Assembly (NCBI GenBank): GCA_902729315.2
Contig: LR746264.1
Span: 2,031,378-2,095,377, forward strand
Reading direction: 5' to 3'
Length of the DNA: 64,000 bases
Source of the DNA: Spirodela intermedia
Lineage: Eukaryota > Streptophyta > Magnoliopsida > Alismatales > Araceae
Both the position numbers and the translations under genes were made by a program. Below the pieces are notes generated by a model that did not search any database, was not told where the DNA came from, and worked only from the letters and a program-made list of their open reading frames with translations. Positions 60,901-64,000 of this stretch are shown here, piece after piece. Positions within the stretch are counted from its first letter, which is position 1; each line of letters opens with the position of its first letter.

Positions 60901-63530
60901 TATCCACAATATTACAATCCATAACTTTTTATGTATTTGTTTCCTCAAACACATGCGCAACAAAGCATACACCAGCAAGGAGATAGTATAACTAGCATCG
61001 ATTCCTGACAAATTCCAGCATTTTAAGTAAATGTGGACACTACCCTTTCTTTCTCTTCATGTCATGCGGTGCATTTCAACGGTTTTGAAAATATTAATGC
61101 CGTTTACTGGAAGAGAATATGCACATATTCATACTAGATAAAAAGTAAACTTGGTGTATGGTATAGCTAGTGGGGATTTTCAATCCTTTCATCTGAATGT
61201 TGGGCATTACGTAATGCATTTATTACAGCCATTCATCGTTTAATTAGTGATCTGATCCTTCAATTTGAAGGTGTCCTTGTAAACTAGAATTTTTACTGGT
61301 TTCTCAACCTCCTTTATAGTGTAATTATTTATTTTTTGAAAAGTATTCAAACAATTTTTAAAGTAAACTCCCACCTAGGTGGTTATTTTTTATGGCACAG
61401 TTTGTTCTTTATGATGTTTTCCCTTAAGGAGCTTCTTATCTCACCTCTTAACTGAACTCACAAAATATTTGAGTGTACTTGTAACCAGTAATCATGCCAT
61501 TGAGAAGAATTTTCTGATCCATCAAAAGTAGACTGTTCTTGGTGGGTCACATGGTGGTTCTTTAACAACTCATTCCATTGGTTAATTAATTCGTTAATTT
61601 ATTTGAATCCTAATTATTATTGTGGCAAGACTAGTATGTGGGTCAACTGTTGTAGTATGGTTGGCATGAGGTTTGAAACTCCCTATGATAAGACATCTTG
61701 AAATAGTTAATAGTGGAATCCTGGTGCAGAAAGTGGACATTACTCTAACATTTCTTGTGCACACTTTATTCCCTCTTCTAATTCATCGTTTTTGACCAGT
61801 AGGATTTTGGTTTTCTTAATTCTCAACATGATTTATTTCCAAGATTCTTTTCTGACCACGTGCTTATCTTTATATGAAATTTATTTTAATGTCCAAGGGA
61901 ATATTAGCTGAGGACACTGGTCCTTCTCATAAATATGATTATATAGTTCACAAAAAATTGAATTCCTTATGATATTTCTTGTCGCACAGATTTCGATATA
62001 AAAAACAAGTTCCTAGAAAGGATATTTTAGAAATCCATGTGAGCTAACGTGCGCTTGGCATAACATGCTTTGATGTTTTTTTCCATAACTTTTATTTCTC
62101 AGTAGTGGGCATGCTACTCACTTGATAGACATTGATATTACATTGGTGCCTAGACATTCTTTTGAGAGCAAGATTTTTCTCCTTGCTTTAATTAACATCG
62201 AGTATTTTTAGCTGTATGTGGTGTCCACTGCGATTGTCTTTCGTGGTGTATTAATTTGTAAGCCCACTGATATAATCAAAGCTTGACTGTAAAGCTAAAA
62301 ATGCTCGACTTTGAATTAAAACAAGGAGTAAAATCTCTCTCAAAATAATTTCTAGGCACTAAAGTAATACCAGGCAACATCTTCCAAATTCGGATGGCAT
62401 AGAATTTGGAGTACAGGAGACTATAGCAACAACTAGTGTAGGATCATTTTCTCAAGAACGGCCGTCTGTCCTTGATAAGATATCAGAACACACGACCCAA
62501 CCAATGTCAGGAAAACGGCCACTTCCTCTAGGATTGAACAGTAGAAGTGGGCAGCTGGATATGACGGCAGAGTGAAACGGCAAGTGAGAGCGACACTGGT
62601 GGGGCGACAGTGAGTCCTGGCAGAGCATTTTTTTTCCTGTCATTTTCATTCTTTAATTGTTTGTATCTTCTTCCAGCTGACAAGGGTAACTGACAACTAA
62701 AAAAAATCAGCCACAGAGACAAGAACCATAAGCCTGAGCTCTCAGGAAGGCCTTCTCACAGTCATCTCACCAGTAATCCTCCCTGTTTAGTGTCAATGCA
62801 TCCATTTACATCAGACAGTGTTTGACCTCAAACTTAAAATGGCAACATCTTCTTGCGCGTACTAGCTGATTCCTTGTATAAAATATGACCATTTCAGTAA
62901 TGAGAAATCAAGAAATGAGCAAGATGAAAGGACCAACTGTCAAGCGGGGGGATCCTATTACAATAACGGCTACCAGGCATAACTCTACCCACGTAAATAA
63001 ACAGAAAAAACGGAGTCATGGGAGTCAGTAAAAAAAGAACAATATATGTCATAAATAAGCCTGGTTTCGTTTAATGGTGGCAATGCCTATTTTAGCATCA
63101 TCCTCAAGAATACTCCGGAAAAATAAAGCTAGAGCATGGCCTAGTGGAAGAGTAAAAATCAATAAATAAATAAATAGGAAGAGCTAGAGACACAGAGAAA
63201 GAGAAAGACAGACCAGCAAGTAGTCAAGCCCACCACTCCGGGGGTCCCACGAGGAGCAAGCATTCCAGTCCTTGACAGCGGCAACGAAAACCTTCAAGAG
63301 GCGGCAGCATGGTGTCACGGGAGCCTTTTCTAGATATCATTGGGAGAATTCGCAGAAACCAGACATGTCATGGAAAGCAGAATCGAGAGCGAAGCGGCAG
63401 CCGTTACCGCGGGGACGTTGGCAGACTCAATGACGCAGAAGTGCTCGGGAGAAGGCAACGCCTCGACGCGGCGAACGCGCAGTACTTCCGTCACCTCCGC
63501 CGCCGATCCTTCCCCTTCTCCAGCTTCCAT
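48985..63530 (-). CDS. JMJ31: JmjC domain-containing Fe(II)/2OG oxygenase, JMJ31-like
   Basis: Fifteen exons on the minus strand: 63408-63530, 63214-63291, 60271-60354, 60005-60163, 59725-59793, 59478-59604, 58747-58819, 58407-58523, 54097-54216, 53946-53964, 52737-52815, 51335-51642, 49490-49605, 49310-49403, 48985-49044. They total 1626 nt, or 541 aa. The chosen start (MEAGEGE) gives a family-like N-terminus; an in-frame ATG also exists at 63587. Fe(II) ligands are HYD at residues 197-199 (in SRSSIHYDPHHN) and His279 in GWFHQVDS, so the triad is intact. Other family blocks are VEAMLSRSGPVFYG, LWPPSAG, YPMPVYGEASNH, GGDALFIPEG, NFWWHS and the plant C-terminal FPRTLEALILQSLSP. JMJ31 belongs to the small cupin-8/FIH-like JmjC group, where substrates may be histone or non-histone; I cannot choose. 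Exon 10 is only 19 nt. Introns 2 (2.9 kb) and 8 (4.2 kb) are long; introns 8 and 12 hold transposon-derived DNA. Confidence 0.92.
50544..50960 (+). mobile_element. Poly(A)-tailed retroposon with 5S-rRNA-like 3' segment, flanked by 13-bp target-site duplication
   Basis: GGGTTGCACTGCC occurs perfectly at 50544-50556 and again at 50948-50960; the second copy directly follows an A-run of 25 (50922-50946) plus one G. The enclosed ~390 bp therefore has the hallmark of LINE-type (target-primed) insertion. Inside are units of about 70 bp starting at 50553, 50623 and 50693, and a fourth near 50790 (CCACCATGCCGAGAGGCAC-like). A stretch at 50851-50900 (AGTGCTTGGG, GTACTCGGACGGGTGACCTC, GAGAAGTTC) aligns without gaps to the 3' half of plant 5S rRNA at about three quarters identity by eye, covering the A-box to C-box promoter region. 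It lies antisense in intron 12 of the JMJ31-like gene. Confidence 0.75.
50553..50820. repeat. ~70-bp tandem units inside the retroposon
   Basis: Units start TGCCACC(A/G)T(A/G)TCGAGAGG at 50553 and 50623 (exact 70-bp spacing, few mismatches), with a third diverged unit at 50693 and a fourth at 50790. Each carries CTCCGAAGAACGTG-like or AACAACGTGCCGA-like blocks and GAGAGGCAC/GGAGGCACC. Confidence 0.85.
55640..56310 (-). mobile_element. LTR-like transposon-derived segment in intron 8 of the JMJ31-like gene
   Basis: On the minus strand this resembles a plant LTR: GGCCCA-rich start, a 32-bp internal tandem repeat (about 56128 and 56160, TCTGAACATAACCAAAA on plus), a TATA element CCTATATAAAGGCC (plus 56028-56042), then a leader-like stretch. 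No coding domain, primer-binding site or matching second LTR is identified, so class and limits are uncertain. Confidence 0.35.
56629..56977 (+). mobile_element. Possible solo LTR, plus orientation
   Basis: Starts TGTTAGGTCCGGAACTGTTG with GGGCCCAATGTCCGAG, rich in GGGCC motifs like the Copia LTR at 19416-19676 (which also opens TGTTA and soon has GGGCCC). It could end at a CA near 56977. I find no target-site duplication and no internal domain; it may be another kind of repeat. Confidence 0.3.
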
Positions 63531-64000
63531 GCCGTTGAACACAGCCCAAACCGCAATGAACCCAGCAAACCGCCTGTTGTCCGACATGAAAGAAAAAAGA
63601 CCGAGAGAGAGAGAGAGAGAGAGGAGTTATTCGTAATTTAAAATGTTTATAAGGGGTTAAATAGAAAATACTGTTACACTGTGATAACTATTGGTAATTT
63701 AAAATTATAAATAAAATCGTTTGCCCAATAAAATTCCCAAGAAAATGTAATGAGAAAAAGGCCCAATCGTCGACTCGAAACAGGCCCGAACGGGCCCATT
63801 AGCACTCCGAGAGATAATCATTATATATATATATATTATATAAGGTTGCTATTGAGAATTCTTATACGGGCGTCAATGGGATACATTGACCCTGATAAGT
63901 GGGCCCCTATTTTAGACAAAGGCCCATTAAGCTAACCCGAATATTTTACATATTTTCCAAAGTGCTAGATTATTTTAAGATAAGTTAATGGTCACTATAT
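63531..64000 (-). promoter_or_regulatory. Promoter region of the JMJ31-like gene with site-II (GGCCCA) cluster
   Basis: Upstream of the minus-strand start: a (GA)n tract at 63607-63622, a TATA-rich run at 63822-63842, and several TCP/site-II type motifs (AGGCCCAAT near 63759, GGCCCG and GGGCCCATT at 63782-63802, GTGGGCCCC near 63900, AAGGCCCATT near 63920). Such clusters are common upstream of plant housekeeping genes. No other gene is seen up to the window edge. Confidence 0.5.

Noticed and set aside
1-64000. CRISPR arrays, prophage, operons or a biosynthetic gene cluster
   Set aside because: The DNA is intron-rich plant nuclear sequence; repeats found are microsatellites, minisatellites and transposon remnants, and the genes have unrelated functions.

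Overview
This is nuclear DNA from a flowering plant. All eight protein genes have angiosperm orthologues. Seven of the eight are split by GT-AG introns recoverable by eye, and the eighth (at the left edge) is split and cut by the window. The GC-rich, short-intron genes (ribose-5-phosphate isomerase, BAHD/CER2-like) beside AT-rich, long-intron housekeeping genes suggest a monocot, probably not a grass, since several introns are 2-4 kb; this placement is inference. No prokaryotic or viral gene system and no dedicated biosynthetic cluster is visible.

Layout: (1) 1-1594, minus: 5' two thirds of a 2OG-Fe(II) oxygenase-like gene, running off the left edge. (2) 2468-10075, plus: AUG4/HAUS4-like augmin subunit, 13 coding exons, 436 aa, head-to-head with gene 1. 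(3) 11537-12447, minus: plastid ribose-5-phosphate isomerase, 2 exons, 270 aa. (4) 14778-16241, minus: RPC9/CRCP-like RNA polymerase III subunit, 4 exons, 133 aa. (5) about 17650-19676, minus: decayed Ty1/Copia element with LTR, primer-binding site, gag, protease motif and pre-integrase segment. (6) 20225-22184, plus: BAHD/CER2-like acyltransferase-family protein, 2 exons, 453 aa. (7) 26423-44292, plus: CLEC16A/GFS9/TT9-like FPL-domain protein, 21 exons, 824 aa. (8) 45628-47817, minus: TXNDC9-like phosducin/thioredoxin-fold protein, 4 exons, 210 aa. (9) 48985-63530, minus: JMJ31-like JmjC oxygenase, 15 exons, 541 aa, with an intact Fe(II) triad. The genes do unrelated jobs (spindle microtubules, pentose phosphate metabolism, Pol III, wax/VLCFA elongation, membrane trafficking, chaperone co-factor, JmjC oxygenase), so this is ordinary gene order rather than a pathway cluster.

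The most unusual item is inside intron 12 of the JMJ31-like gene. A poly(A)-tailed insert of about 390 bp (50557-50946) is bounded by perfect 13-bp direct repeats. It carries about 70-bp tandem units and, just before the A-tail, a stretch of about 50 bases that aligns without gaps to the 3' half (internal promoter region) of 5S rRNA. It looks like a 5S-derived or 5S-chimeric retroposon. Other structures of note: a duplicated segment after AUG4 whose two copies carry (CT)n and (GA)n at the same position; a 260-bp-offset direct duplication between the TXNDC9-like and JMJ31-like genes; a minisatellite in the BAHD intron; and many long GA/CT microsatellites.
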